Source: Dictyobacter aurantiacus (lineage in GTDB: Bacteria; Chloroflexota; Ktedonobacteria; Ktedonobacterales; Ktedonobacteraceae). Taken from it: a DNA stretch of 64,000 nt. Made by a program: the position numbers and the translations under genes. This document shows positions 46,541 to 56,174 of this stretch, in pieces. The notes under the pieces are model-generated. The model did no database searches. It saw only the letters and a list, made by a program, of their open reading frames with translations, and was not told the origin of the DNA. Location of the stretch: assembly GCF_003967515.1 (NCBI RefSeq), contig NZ_BIFQ01000002.1, positions 1,860,001 through 1,924,000 of the forward strand, given 5' to 3'. Within the stretch, counting starts at the first letter, position 1; each line of letters opens with the position of its first letter.

Positions 46541-47560
46541 TCAGAGGGCCAGCCAGCCAGAGCGAATCTGCCAATGTTGTCCCGCCCGTAGATGTTTGAC
46601 AACCACCCGTTCAAGCGTTGTGCGTTGAGGTAGCTCATCCAGTGACGGCGCGACACGCCGAAAGACAAACCGCATGACGTCCTGATCACCGTTCCAACCG
46701 CCCGGTACAAGGTGAAATCGCTGTTGGAACTGGACGATGTTAGAGGTAGGCGGCAAATAATTGGCGAGCTGTGGGTCGAGGAGCCAGGACGAACACTGCC
46801 CAAAGCGGTACTCTACTTCAGGAAAGTGGCGGGCGAAGAAATCGCGTGCCTGCCCGAATGACTCGTCGCAGATGGCGGGAGTCATGGGACCCCCAGACTC
46901 GGGGATGTGCAGGGAGAGGGCCGGAGCACCAGGAATCAGTCTTGATCCGGCCATATCGGTGCTGATGGCGTTATGGTCGATTGGCCAGTCAGGAGAGAGC
47001 CGACCTCTGTGGAAATGGAGCCGACCGAGCCGATAGAGCACTCCTCGAAAGTGGTGAATGATCCATTCAGGGACGTCGAGGCCCGCAGTGCCGAAGATTC
47101 GCCGATGAATGGCGATGTGCTCGCCAAGGTCAGCGAGAGTGTTCCAGGACACATCGTCAGCAATGCTGTGTTCGCAGTGCCATTGTCGTATGGAAGGAAG
47201 CGCCGAAAGAAACACATATACGTAGAAGAGCCTGCCCGACGCTCCGAGATGCGACGGAAGGAGTGGCCACTGGCTGCGAGGGGATGGGTACGGTTCGCCC
47301 ATCTGTGAAATAAGTTGCTGATGACAGCGTTGCAGAAGCCACCACAGCTCCGGGGTTTGATCTGGTGTGAGCCATGCGCCAATGATCGCCTCAGCGTCCT
47401 CCGACGACACACCCAGATGAGCGAGCAGGTGCGCATTGGGTAGCCGGGCTGGAGGAGTTGGCGCCCCAGCCAACTCCAGTTCCTCAAGCCAGGGGATAAA
47501 GTCATCACTGAGCCCAAGCCGAGCGCGTACTGATACCGCATCAAGGTCCCTTCCGAACAT
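46541..47560 (-). CDS. Acyltransferase domain protein with GNAT-like C-terminal domain
   Basis: 339 residues. The N-terminal ~120 residues match the helical NAT_N-type domain of an actinobacterial acyltransferase family (LGVSSEDAEAIIGAWL); the C-terminal GNAT_C-type half contains ALSLHIPESGGPMTPAICDESFGQARDFFARHFPE and CSSWLLDPQLANYLPPTSNIVQFQQRF, the family signature. AGGAGAAGG precedes the ATG. Acceptor and acyl donor are unknown. It lies 261 bp upstream of rph on the same strand; the spacer shows nothing recognised and a shared transcript is possible. Confidence 0.8.
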   Translation of the reverse strand: MFGRDLDAVSVRARLGLSDDFIPWLEELELAGAPTPPARLPNAHLLAHLGVSSEDAEAIIGAWLTPDQTPELWWLLQRCHQQLISQMGEPYPSPRSQWPLLPSHLGASGRLFYVYVFLSALPSIRQWHCEHSIADDVSWNTLADLGEHIAIHRRIFGTAGLDVPEWIIHHFRGVLYRLGRLHFHRGRLSPDWPIDHNAISTDMAGSRLIPGAPALSLHIPESGGPMTPAICDESFGQARDFFARHFPEVEYRFGQCSSWLLDPQLANYLPPTSNIVQFQQRFHLVPGGWNGDQDVMRFVFRRVAPSLDELPQRTTLERVVVKHLRAGQHWQIRSGWLAL

Positions 47561-48090
47561 AGCACCTTCTCCTGATGATTCAATAATGAAAAAATAAGGT
47601 ATGTGCTTTAAATGTATATAGAGATTAATCTACATGAGCATATTTGTCAAACTTATGGCTTCGAACAGACTATGAAGAGATTCGACTGGAGGCAACTTCG
47701 GATGGACAGACGATATGTATCTTCGTACCCTATTACCCTATATTGTCAGCGTGTCGCTGAAAGAAGATTTGAGCGCGTATCGTTTTGAAGGCATCAATCT
47801 TGGCATAGTGAGATGGCTGAAATGAACAGTGATTGCTTGCTTATCGGAAAACGCGGGTAACGATTGATCATTCCTTGCCAGCGAGAACGCCGTGGGGCAG
47901 GGACTTGTAACAGACAAAGGAGACAGGGCCCTGTCCTCTTTTCACCTGGAAAGAACGTATTATCTCCATACGATAGAATTTTTTCTGCAGAGAGATTCTT
48001 TCCGCTTAACCAAAGATGAAAAGAGGCAATAATCACATATGAGGAAAACACGCAAAGCTCCAACCTGGCTGGCAAAGGGGGGCTGAGCTG
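47561..48090. other. 530-bp gap without a confident gene
   Basis: AT-rich divergent promoter region between the acyltransferase and the GT9 gene. A 36-codon frame at 47715-47825 (starts MYLRTLLPYI) lacks a ribosome site. No RNA gene, repeat or operator stands out. Confidence 0.45.
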
Positions 48091-49266
48091 ATGTCACCTC
48101 TGGCAAACTGGAATACAGAGAAATCCTTCAATGGAAAATCTGATGCATGGATAGAGGACTCGTCTGGTGCTAGATTTCAGATGACAAATACCAGGAGAAC
48201 CGAAACATTCAGTGGTGAGCGTATCGCAGATGTGCGGAAAATCGCTGTATTGCGTACCAACAGGCTTGGTGATTTTATCTTTATCCTGCCAGCATTGGAG
48301 GCTTTGCGCGCAACCTATCCTCAGGCGGAACTGGTGCTCCTCACGCTTCCCTGGACGGCGGCATTTCTGAGCCAGCGCCCTTCTCCGGTTGATCGGGCGA
48401 TTGAGGTCCCACCCTGTGGTGGAGTAAGTGTCGAGCCCGGTGAAAAGACCGATCAGGAGCAGATCAACACTTTTCTTCAGACCATGCAGCAGGAGCGCTT
48501 TGATCTGGCCTGCCAGTTTCGCGGAGGAGGCCGTTTCTCTAATCCGTTCGTGAAAAAGCTTGGAGCCAGGGTCACCATCGGTTCAAAAGCTGAAGATGCG
48601 ATCCCTCTTGATCGCTGGATCCCCTATCATGTTCTCCAGTCAGAATATATCCGTTATCTAGAAGTGGTCGCGCTGGCTGGTGCGCAAACATGCAGTATTG
48701 AGCCTCACGTCGTCGTTACTGAACAGGATAGGGTTGAAGCTCTGCACGTTTTGCCCAAGGATCGTCAGCCACTGGCTATCTTACACCCGGGCGCAATGGA
48801 CCCAGGACGTCGCTGGCCGGCTGAAAACTTTGCCCGCGTGGGGGATGCCCTGGCGAAGCAGAATGTGCATATCGTTCTTACCGGAACGCATGATGAGCAA
48901 GAAACGGTTGATCGGGTGCAAGAGGCTATGCATGTGGAAAGCTCTAACCTCTGCGGGCGCCTTTCCCTTGGTGGGTTAGCGGCATTGCTTGCTCGTAGCC
49001 AGGTGGTCATCTCAAACGATACCGGCCCCCTCCATCTCGCGCACGCGGTTGGCGCCCGGACGGTCGGCATTTACTGGTGCTTGAATGCCATCACTGCCCC
49101 CCCGCTTTCCAGGCTACGCCACGTTCCCCTGGTCTCATGGCAGGCCAACTGTCCTGTTTGTGGATGCGACCTCATCCGTGATCATTGTGATCATACTGTT
49201 TCCCTTGTCAGCAGCGTTTCCACCGATGAAGTGATTACAGCAGCTCAAAGTCTGTTGGGCCTGTAA
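48091..49266 (+). CDS. Glycosyltransferase family 9 (ADP-heptosyltransferase-like)
   Basis: 391-residue GT-B enzyme. KIAVLRTNRLGDFIFILPALEALR is the typical opening acceptor-side motif; AILHPGAMDPGRRWPAENFARVGDAL and VVISNDTGPLHLAHAVGARTVGIYW are the nucleotide-sugar site. In monoderm-like or atypical-envelope bacteria such enzymes decorate glycolipids or cell-wall glycans. A Cys-rich C-terminal segment (CPVCGCDLIRDHCDH) is common in this subgroup. The first ~45 residues before the motif are unusual, but the ATG at 48091 has GGGGGGCTGAG upstream. It forms an operon with the GT2 gene 57 bp downstream. Confidence 0.87.
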   Translation: MSPLANWNTEKSFNGKSDAWIEDSSGARFQMTNTRRTETFSGERIADVRKIAVLRTNRLGDFIFILPALEALRATYPQAELVLLTLPWTAAFLSQRPSPVDRAIEVPPCGGVSVEPGEKTDQEQINTFLQTMQQERFDLACQFRGGGRFSNPFVKKLGARVTIGSKAEDAIPLDRWIPYHVLQSEYIRYLEVVALAGAQTCSIEPHVVVTEQDRVEALHVLPKDRQPLAILHPGAMDPGRRWPAENFARVGDALAKQNVHIVLTGTHDEQETVDRVQEAMHVESSNLCGRLSLGGLAALLARSQVVISNDTGPLHLAHAVGARTVGIYWCLNAITAPPLSRLRHVPLVSWQANCPVCGCDLIRDHCDHTVSLVSSVSTDEVITAAQSLLGL

Positions 49267-49323
49267 CCTTTTTTCTGCCGGACAGGAACAGGACTATGCT
49301 TTGAGCAAGAAATGGAGAACCGT

Positions 49324-50205
49324 ATGCAGTTTGATAACACCCTGGCGGACGAAATCTCAATTGTCATTATCTCCAGAAATAGAGCCCATTCACTGGATGC
49401 CACCCTTCAAAAGCTGCTCTCTCTCCATGAGCCTGTTCCCATCATTGTCGTCGACAACCATTCAGAAGATGAGACCATCCAACTGGTGAGCAGCAGATAC
49501 CCCGATGTCACGCTTATTCAACGGGCCGAGAATGATGGATCATCGGCAAGAAACATAGGAGCAAAGCATGCCCGGACTCCCTACATTGCCTTTGCTGATG
49601 ACGACTCCTGGTGGGAAGATGGAGCTTTGAGAGCGGCAGTGACGTATTTTGAGCACTATCCTACCCTGGGGTTGATTCAGGGGAAAATCCTTCTGCGTGA
49701 AGGACAGATTGAGCCTGCCTGCCAGCTGATGGATAAAAGCCCGATCGCCACGCCCGATGATTTTCCTGGGAAATACATTCTGGGATTTATCGCTTGCGGT
49801 GCAGTCATAAGAAAAGACGTATTTCTGGATGTGGGAGGGTTTCATCGCAATATTGGTGTGGGCGGGGAGGAGGAATTGATCGCGCTTGATATGGCAGAGC
49901 GGGGATGGACCCTGGCGTATGTTCCAGACATTCTTGCCCATCACGCCCCTGCACCCCAGCGTAATAAAGCCATAAGAAAGCAGCTCGTTGTGCGCAATCA
50001 TCTCTGGTCAGTCTGGCTGCGCCGCTCCCTGAGTGGCGTCCTTGCTGAAACGTCACCCCTGCTGCGACAGGCCGTTGCCAATCGTGATGTGCGCAAGGGG
50101 GTTATGGAAGCGTGTACGGGTCTGCCATGGATTCTCAAAGAGCGCAAGCCGCTAAATGCTACGCTTGAACAAGAAGTTGTCAAACTCTCCAGGTTCCATC
50201 CCTAG
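49324..50205 (+). CDS. Glycosyltransferase family 2
   Basis: 293-residue GT-A enzyme. SIVIISRNRAHSLDATLQKL opens the nucleotide-binding fold; PIIVVDNHSEDETI and FADDDSWWEDGAL (the DxD metal site) are diagnostic, and FHRNIGVGGEEELIALD is the acceptor-side ED motif. ATG 49324 is chosen because TGGAG lies 6 nt upstream; ATG 49312 is in frame. Probably acts with the GT9 protein on the same glycan. Its 3' end overlaps the convergent SARP regulator by 26 bp. Confidence 0.87.
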   Translation: MQFDNTLADEISIVIISRNRAHSLDATLQKLLSLHEPVPIIVVDNHSEDETIQLVSSRYPDVTLIQRAENDGSSARNIGAKHARTPYIAFADDDSWWEDGALRAAVTYFEHYPTLGLIQGKILLREGQIEPACQLMDKSPIATPDDFPGKYILGFIACGAVIRKDVFLDVGGFHRNIGVGGEEELIALDMAERGWTLAYVPDILAHHAPAPQRNKAIRKQLVVRNHLWSVWLRRSLSGVLAETSPLLRQAVANRDVRKGVMEACTGLPWILKERKPLNATLEQEVVKLSRFHP

Positions 50206-53200
50206 AGAAAAGGGAGCGTACTTGAGGTGATGCAAGAAACTGCGAGCGCAACTCGTCATTGGTGATCTTGCTGGCGAGCTCTTCGACCACGGCTGCGGCG
50301 CGCGCAAAAGCCTGTGCCGCCTGTTCATGTTCTTCACGGGATTGGTGGAGCCTGCCCAGGGCTGCCTCTGCCTGCCAGCGTTCTCCGGGAAGACCGAGGT
50401 CTTTTGCTAAAGCGCTGGCTTGCTGCAAGCATGTCAGCGCTTGCTCTGTTTCGCCCTGTGCTTCAGCAAGAGCGGCACGCGCGCGTGCATAAGAGATGGA
50501 ACAGCGTTTGTTGGCACCAAAGAGTTGATAAAACGTCTGCAGATCCTCCGTCGCCTGTGTGCTGGCGCCTGTATACAACAGAGCCACCGTTTCGGGCCAG
50601 CGAGGAGCTTCTGGACATACCACGGCCCTGGGATCTCTCATGACCAGAGCCTGTCGGGCATACATAGAGGCTGTTTCCCAATCGCCGATCAGGGCATAAT
50701 CAATGCACAGCAGTGAGATGCTCAAGCCGGTGTAGCGCGACGAAGGTACCGTTTCGCTGAGTTCCCAGGCTTCCATGTGCGCATGGAGTGCTTTCTCGGG
50801 CAATAAAAGCGCCTGGTAGGCCAATCCAAGTGAGATCAGGTTGACGAAAAGGATGATATTGAAGGTCAGTGTACGCGCTATTGCAGTGCTCTGGAGCGCA
50901 ATTGTGAGCGCTTCCTCATAGTAGCCAATTTCAACGAGATTGCGCACGAGCTGATAACCACAATTAGCCTGTCCCCAGGGATGTTCAATTTCACAGCTGA
51001 TCGCATAGGCCGAGCGTGCCGCCGCAATCCCCTCGTATGGTTGTCCACAATTGATCCGCGCGTCAGCGATTCTACTCAGGCAGTCCGCTTCCATCATACG
51101 ATTTCCCTGCGTGGCAAAACGTTGCCGGGCTTCTTCCGCATAAGATGCCGCTTCTTCCCACTGTCCCAGCGCTCGGGTGATATAGGCCAGGATATTGAGA
51201 CTGTTGGCGATCAGATCGTGTTGCTCAAGTTCACTTGCCAGGGCATAGGCCTGCCTGGCATAGCTCAGGCTTGCATCCAGGTTTAACACGTAGTAATTGA
51301 CCCGCGCCAGACTCCATTGGGTCTGGGCTATTGCACGCTTGTCATGAGAGCGTTCCGCTACCACCAGTGCATCGTGTAGCAATGCCATGGCGCGCGGCAT
51401 CTGCGAAAAATCTTCACTGATGAGGACGGCCAGGTGATTGAGCGCGGAACACTCCATGCCTGGATCAGCGCTCTGGCGGGCCGTTGTCAGCATCATCTGA
51501 TAGGTAGCATGGGCCGCCTGGGCATCATTGCGATGTTCATAAGCCCGACCAAGCTGTGTAAACAGGTGAGCGAGCTCGGCGGCTGGTACCTGCATTTCTT
51601 GTTTGTTTATCAATTGATGCGCCTGTTCATAGTGCCTGATGGCATCGCGTATCGCGAACACATGAAGCGCCTCATCGCCCGCTGCCAGGCTCCAGCGAAA
51701 GACCGCGTCAGTAGCTCCGCTGGCAACGGCGTGATACGCTACCTCCGCCGCGGGAGCATCTATTTCTTTCAGCAATTGGAGCGCTCTGCCATGAAAGACG
51801 TGTCGCCGTTCCTTACCCATCTCGCGGTACACCAGTTCGCGCATCTTGTCATGGACAAATACATAGCAAATAGTATGTGAGCTTTCCGACTGCCGCCGAG
51901 ATTCACGAAGGAATAAGCTATTCAAGGCTTCATCCAGGCCGATGAGCCCTTCGTGCGTTGAGAGTTGGGCAATACGACAAAGATGCTCAAAGGTAAAGTC
52001 ATGATCGAGCACAGCAGCGGCTGCCAGCAGGTCACGCGTTGCTGGAGAAAGCTGATCCAGACGACTCTGGAGCACCTCCCGCACATTCGCGGGCAACCTT
52101 CCTCCAAATGCGCCCGTCTGAAGCAGGGCAGCTTGCGGCTCGAAGATCCACCCTTTCCCTTCAAGGAAGCGAGGCACCAATCCACCATGTTCAAGTAATT
52201 CCTCAAGCAAAGCTACCACATAGAATGGTTGTCCTTGTGTTTCTGCATACAGCCATGCTGCAAATTGCTCTGCGCTCAGGGTAGTTGTAGATGTGTGGTC
52301 ATGTTGCTCGGAAAGATCACCAGCCCGGGATCCCGTCGGGAGTGTTTCCTGTGCGGTCAACAGTGTGTGAGCTATGTGCAAGAGGTCTTGAGGAGAGAGG
52401 GGGCCCAATTCCAGCCGTGTCAGAGAGATAACGCTTTTCAGGTTGGTAAGCCACTCGCCCAGGCGTGATTGCGTCCGTACTGTTCCTATTCTCCGATTGA
52501 AGAGGAGCAAGACAGGGACCGCGCGGTCCGACCAGCGCCGGCTGAGGTAATGGAGCGCATCCAGGGTTGCTTCATCCGCCCATTGCAGATCATCAATAAA
52601 GAGAAGCAGCGGTTGTTGTGTCGCGCTCGCTTGCCCTAGGCGGGCAAGTGCTTCTAACAGGCGAGTGGAAGCGAATGCCTCATCGATGGTAGGGGCTGGT
52701 AGATCAGGATAGCGCTCGCACAGTTCAGGCCAGAGCCGACTTAATTCCGCGATCCAGGTATCGCTGAGCAGATGGTGGAGATCGCGTGTCTGTTCAATAA
52801 AGGGACGAAAACAATCGAGCAGAGGCTGATACGCCAGGCGTTGATAGGTTTCATACGCTTTAGCTTCCAGTATGCGCGCTCCCTGTACCCTTGCCCAGTC
52901 GAGAAACGCGCTGGCAAGTCGCGATTTACCCGCTCCTGCTTCACCTTCCAACATGACAATGTGTGGCTGTCCGCCGGCAGCCTTCTCATAGAAGGTAATG
53001 AGCCGACTTAAATTCGCACCTCGTCCCACAAAAGGAATCTCAAGCAAGGTTCGTACAGAGGATGTGCCCTCGTTAGTGCTGGTATAGTTCTTGCCACGAG
53101 GAACTGGCGAGGTATTACGAATAAGATCTGACAGAGCTTGCAAGCTGGAAGAGGGCCTGGCGGAAAGCTCCGCGTGCAGCACTTCCTGACAGGTCTCGTA

Positions 53201-53896
53201 TGTTTTTAAGGCCGCGACACGGTTGCCGAGCGAGAAATGCAATTGCATCAGGCGTAAATAGATAGTTTCATTGAGTGCATCGTAGGTACGCCAGCGTTCA
53301 ACGGTTTCAATCGCCTGCTCGATCTGCCCTTCTGCATTTTGCAGTTGGGAAAGCCAATCCAGTATCTGCTCAATGCGCTTGAACCAGATTTGACGCTGCA
53401 TGCCAACCCAGTGGTCAAAATCGATCGCATCTCGCAGCGCGAAATTATCCAGGAAGCCGCCTCGGTAAAAGGCTATCGCCTGCTGGAGATGAGCAATCAC
53501 CGTCCGGCGGGCCTCTCCGGGCATCATTTCTGGCGCGGGAAGTTGCTGGAGCAAGGTCCACGCGGTCTCAAACGCGTGCAGATCAAGCTCAATGCCAGAG
53601 CTAAGATCGAGTCCGAGCGTATCGTGAGTGATGAGTAGATGCGCCCCATGTCGTGCTGCCATCTTCTCTTCGAGTGCCTGCCGTAAGTGCAGCAAGGCAA
53701 TGCGTAGCGCTGCTCTTCCATGTGCCGCATCGCTTTCAGACCATAAGAGACGCGCGAGCATCTGACGGGAATGTACGCCGGGTTCTGTCGCAAGGTAGAT
53801 CAGCAGAGCCAGCGTTTTGCGATCATAGAAGGTCACGCGCTGACCGCAATGCTCTACAATCGGTGTCCCGAGCAACGCAATCTTCAGGTCACTCAT
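50180..53896 (-). CDS. SARP/BTAD-type regulator with AAA ATPase and TPR domains
   Basis: 1238 residues. An OmpR/PhoB-like winged helix (KIALLGTPIVEHCGQRVTFYDRKTLALLIYLA) is followed by the BTAD helical domain to about residue 260, a STAND/AAA module with Walker A GEAGAGKS (318-325) and Walker B LLLFIDD (430-436), and about 500 residues of TPR-like helices. This is the MalT/SARP design: ATP- and ligand-gated transcription activation. No LuxR-type C-terminal HTH. AAAGGAG before ATG 53896 fixes the start. Target genes unknown; the neighbouring glycosyltransferases or acyl-CoA ligase are candidates. Convergent overlap of 26 bp with GT2. Confidence 0.9.
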   Translation of the reverse strand: MSDLKIALLGTPIVEHCGQRVTFYDRKTLALLIYLATEPGVHSRQMLARLLWSESDAAHGRAALRIALLHLRQALEEKMAARHGAHLLITHDTLGLDLSSGIELDLHAFETAWTLLQQLPAPEMMPGEARRTVIAHLQQAIAFYRGGFLDNFALRDAIDFDHWVGMQRQIWFKRIEQILDWLSQLQNAEGQIEQAIETVERWRTYDALNETIYLRLMQLHFSLGNRVAALKTYETCQEVLHAELSARPSSSLQALSDLIRNTSPVPRGKNYTSTNEGTSSVRTLLEIPFVGRGANLSRLITFYEKAAGGQPHIVMLEGEAGAGKSRLASAFLDWARVQGARILEAKAYETYQRLAYQPLLDCFRPFIEQTRDLHHLLSDTWIAELSRLWPELCERYPDLPAPTIDEAFASTRLLEALARLGQASATQQPLLLFIDDLQWADEATLDALHYLSRRWSDRAVPVLLLFNRRIGTVRTQSRLGEWLTNLKSVISLTRLELGPLSPQDLLHIAHTLLTAQETLPTGSRAGDLSEQHDHTSTTTLSAEQFAAWLYAETQGQPFYVVALLEELLEHGGLVPRFLEGKGWIFEPQAALLQTGAFGGRLPANVREVLQSRLDQLSPATRDLLAAAAVLDHDFTFEHLCRIAQLSTHEGLIGLDEALNSLFLRESRRQSESSHTICYVFVHDKMRELVYREMGKERRHVFHGRALQLLKEIDAPAAEVAYHAVASGATDAVFRWSLAAGDEALHVFAIRDAIRHYEQAHQLINKQEMQVPAAELAHLFTQLGRAYEHRNDAQAAHATYQMMLTTARQSADPGMECSALNHLAVLISEDFSQMPRAMALLHDALVVAERSHDKRAIAQTQWSLARVNYYVLNLDASLSYARQAYALASELEQHDLIANSLNILAYITRALGQWEEAASYAEEARQRFATQGNRMMEADCLSRIADARINCGQPYEGIAAARSAYAISCEIEHPWGQANCGYQLVRNLVEIGYYEEALTIALQSTAIARTLTFNIILFVNLISLGLAYQALLLPEKALHAHMEAWELSETVPSSRYTGLSISLLCIDYALIGDWETASMYARQALVMRDPRAVVCPEAPRWPETVALLYTGASTQATEDLQTFYQLFGANKRCSISYARARAALAEAQGETEQALTCLQQASALAKDLGLPGERWQAEAALGRLHQSREEHEQAAQAFARAAAVVEELASKITNDELRSQFLASPQVRSLFSRDGTWRV

Positions 53897-54486
53897 GAAT
53901 TGCTCCTTTGCACATCCATACAACAGCGTTTACCTGTCCAGCGAAAAGCGGAGTGTCACGATATTCAAAATGCTCGTCTGAACAGTACACATAGTGTTGG
54001 TAGAGATAGTATAGTGATTGCGAGGTATAAGGGCAAGAGGATGAGCAAGGAAAACAACAGCGACTCGACCATAAAACAAACGATTTTCTGACCGTGCGAT
54101 CGATCTAATAAACGCTTTTCTCAACGCTACTGCTGCTACAATATCTCTACGAGAGTGTCAGAATTTTATGATCATCGCCTGCGGCCAGTACGATTTTTCG
54201 CACCTGCTGCACCAACACAAAAAAACAAGCGCGGCCGCGCATGCAGACGCCCGTGCGGGGGCGCTCACGTCCTTTCAGGTATAGGTTTTTTGGAGCGGGG
54301 TCCAGGGGCGGCAGCCCATGGCGGGGGGCAAGGGTGTCCCCTGATTTTTCCTCTCCTTCGCCGTCAGGCGGCACAAGCGGGTTCAAGGGGCAAGGCCCTG
54401 GAAAACCTCTACTTGAAAGGCGCTCACGCCTCCCGGTAAAAAGCGTGTCTGACACCCTTTACTACTTTATTTGAAGGAGAGAATGC
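53897..54486. other. 590-bp gap holding a repeat-bounded GC-rich element
   Basis: Divergent region between the SARP regulator and the acyl-CoA ligase. The element 54155-54455 fills about half. The rest is AT-rich promoter sequence. A minus-strand frame of 102 codons (ends at 54147) lies wholly within the element and looks like translated repeat DNA. Confidence 0.5.
54155..54455. mobile_element. MITE-like element with 8-bp terminal inverted repeats
   Basis: GTGTCAGA at 54155-54162 and TCTGACAC at 54448-54455 bound about 300 bp of markedly GC-rich sequence unlike its AT-rich flanks (e.g. GGAGCGGGGTCCAGGGGCGG). No transposase is encoded and no clear target duplication is visible. The part 54219-54272, read on the minus strand, matches 31023-31073. 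The short ends could be chance, so mobile origin is inference. Confidence 0.4.
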
Positions 54487-56046
54487 ATGCTCAATCTTGC
54501 CGTCCTGCTTGATGATAGCGCACGTGAAGTGCCTGAGCGAATAGCTATTATTTATGAGAAAACCAGACTGTCGTATGCTGCTTTGCAGGCCGCTGCCAAC
54601 CAGGTGGCCAATGGACTGGTTCAGGCGGGCATTCGTCCGGGAGATACCGTTGCCCTCAGTTGCCAGAATCTCCCATCGTTCGTTATCGCCTACTATGGCA
54701 TTCTCAAAGCAGGTGGTGTTGTTCTTCCGCTGAATGTGTTGCTCAAGCCCCGTGAAATCGCCTATCATCTCGCTGACGGGGAAGCAAAGGCATATTTTTG
54801 TCAGGAAGGAAGTTCCGATCTGCCCATTGGGCAGATGGGATTTACCGCGTTCCAGGAGGTGGAAAGCTGTACACACTTCTTCCTGATGACCAATGATCCA
54901 GCCGCACCATCACCTATTGCGGGCGCGACAACCTTTGGCGAGCTCATGCATGGTCAGCCAGAGACCTTTGAAACGGTGGAGACGCATCCAGACGACACGG
55001 CTGTCATTCTTTACACCAGCGGCACGACGGGCAAGCCTAAAGGAGCTGAATTGACGCACATAAACATGCTCCTCAATGCGCGCCTGTCTGATACGATGTA
55101 TCCTAGAGCCGATCACGACGTGCACCTGATCGCATTGCCCCTGTTCCACTCCTTTGGACAGACGGTGCAAATGAACGCGGGTATCTACAATCGAGCAACC
55201 CTGGTACTCGTGTCCCGCTTTAGCCCCGAAGGCGTTCTGCGCCTGATGGATGATGAGAATGTCACTATTTTTGCGGGAGTGCCAACGATGTACTGGGCGA
55301 TGCTCAACTATGCAGGCGCTGGGACCTATGATTTGCAGAAGATCGCGCGCAACCTACGAGTATCGATCTCCGGTGGGGCTGCTATGCCGGTGGAAGTCAT
55401 GCGGGCCTTTAACGAAAAATTCCGGGTCACCATTCTGGAAGGCTATGGTCTCTCAGAAACCAGTCCAATTGCTACGTTTAATCGGCTCGATCGGACAATC
55501 AAACCCGGCTCGATTGGGCTCCCTGTCTGGGGAGTCGAAGTACGCCTGGTGGATCAGCATGACCGGGACGTTAACGTGGGCGAACCGGGTGAGGTGGTGA
55601 TCAGGGGCCACAATATCATGAAGGGCTATTATAAACGCGCTGAGGCAACCGCCGCGGTCATGCGCAATGGCTGGTTCCATACCGGTGATATTGGACGACG
55701 CGATGAAGATGGCTACTTCTATATTGTCGATCGCGTAAAAGATATGATCATTCGCGGCGGCTTCAATGTGTACCCACGTGAAATCGAGGAAGTACTGATG
55801 ACACATCCGGCGGTCAGTATCGCGACCGTCATCGGCGTCCCGCATGAGCGCCACGGCGAAGAGATCAAAGCCTTTATCATCCTCAAGCCTGACACAACCA
55901 TCTCGGAAGCCGAACTGATTGCCTGGTCCAAGCAAACCATGGCCGATTATAAGTACCCACGCCTGATTGAGTTTCGCACCACGCTTCCTATGACAGCCAC
56001 GGGGAAAATTTTAAAAAGCGAACTGCGCCAGGCACAGCAAACATAA
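54487..56046 (+). CDS. AMP-binding long-chain acyl-CoA synthetase
   Basis: 519-residue adenylate-forming ligase. ILYTSGTTGKPKG (175-186) is the P-loop, GYGLSETSP the A5 motif, TGDIGRRDEDGYFYIVDRVKDMI the A7-A8 hinge and ATGKILKSEL near the end has the catalytic Lys. Activates a fatty or other carboxylic acid to the AMP-ester and then the CoA thioester. GGAGAGAA lies before the ATG. An esterase gene follows on the same strand. Medium- to long-chain specificity is inferred by family only. Confidence 0.9.
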   Translation: MLNLAVLLDDSAREVPERIAIIYEKTRLSYAALQAAANQVANGLVQAGIRPGDTVALSCQNLPSFVIAYYGILKAGGVVLPLNVLLKPREIAYHLADGEAKAYFCQEGSSDLPIGQMGFTAFQEVESCTHFFLMTNDPAAPSPIAGATTFGELMHGQPETFETVETHPDDTAVILYTSGTTGKPKGAELTHINMLLNARLSDTMYPRADHDVHLIALPLFHSFGQTVQMNAGIYNRATLVLVSRFSPEGVLRLMDDENVTIFAGVPTMYWAMLNYAGAGTYDLQKIARNLRVSISGGAAMPVEVMRAFNEKFRVTILEGYGLSETSPIATFNRLDRTIKPGSIGLPVWGVEVRLVDQHDRDVNVGEPGEVVIRGHNIMKGYYKRAEATAAVMRNGWFHTGDIGRRDEDGYFYIVDRVKDMIIRGGFNVYPREIEEVLMTHPAVSIATVIGVPHERHGEEIKAFIILKPDTTISEAELIAWSKQTMADYKYPRLIEFRTTLPMTATGKILKSELRQAQQT

Positions 56047-56174
56047 ACACTGCGTGGAGGGACGGTGTGTCTGCTATTGTACCACCTCCATGTCAGACTG
56101 ATCTTGTTCGTCAGAAAACATCGCAACCTTGTCGGAAATGATATTGTCCAAACGGGAAAAAGGAGCGAACGCCG

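Noticed and set aside
47794..48075. 93-codon minus-strand frame upstream of the GT9 gene
   Set aside because: No ribosome site, no family similarity and odd composition; it lies in a divergent promoter region.
54147..54455. 102-codon minus-strand protein in the GC-rich element
   Set aside because: It coincides with the repeat element, is rich in Arg/Gly/Pro as expected for GC-rich DNA, and part of it recurs at 31 kb as a repeat module.
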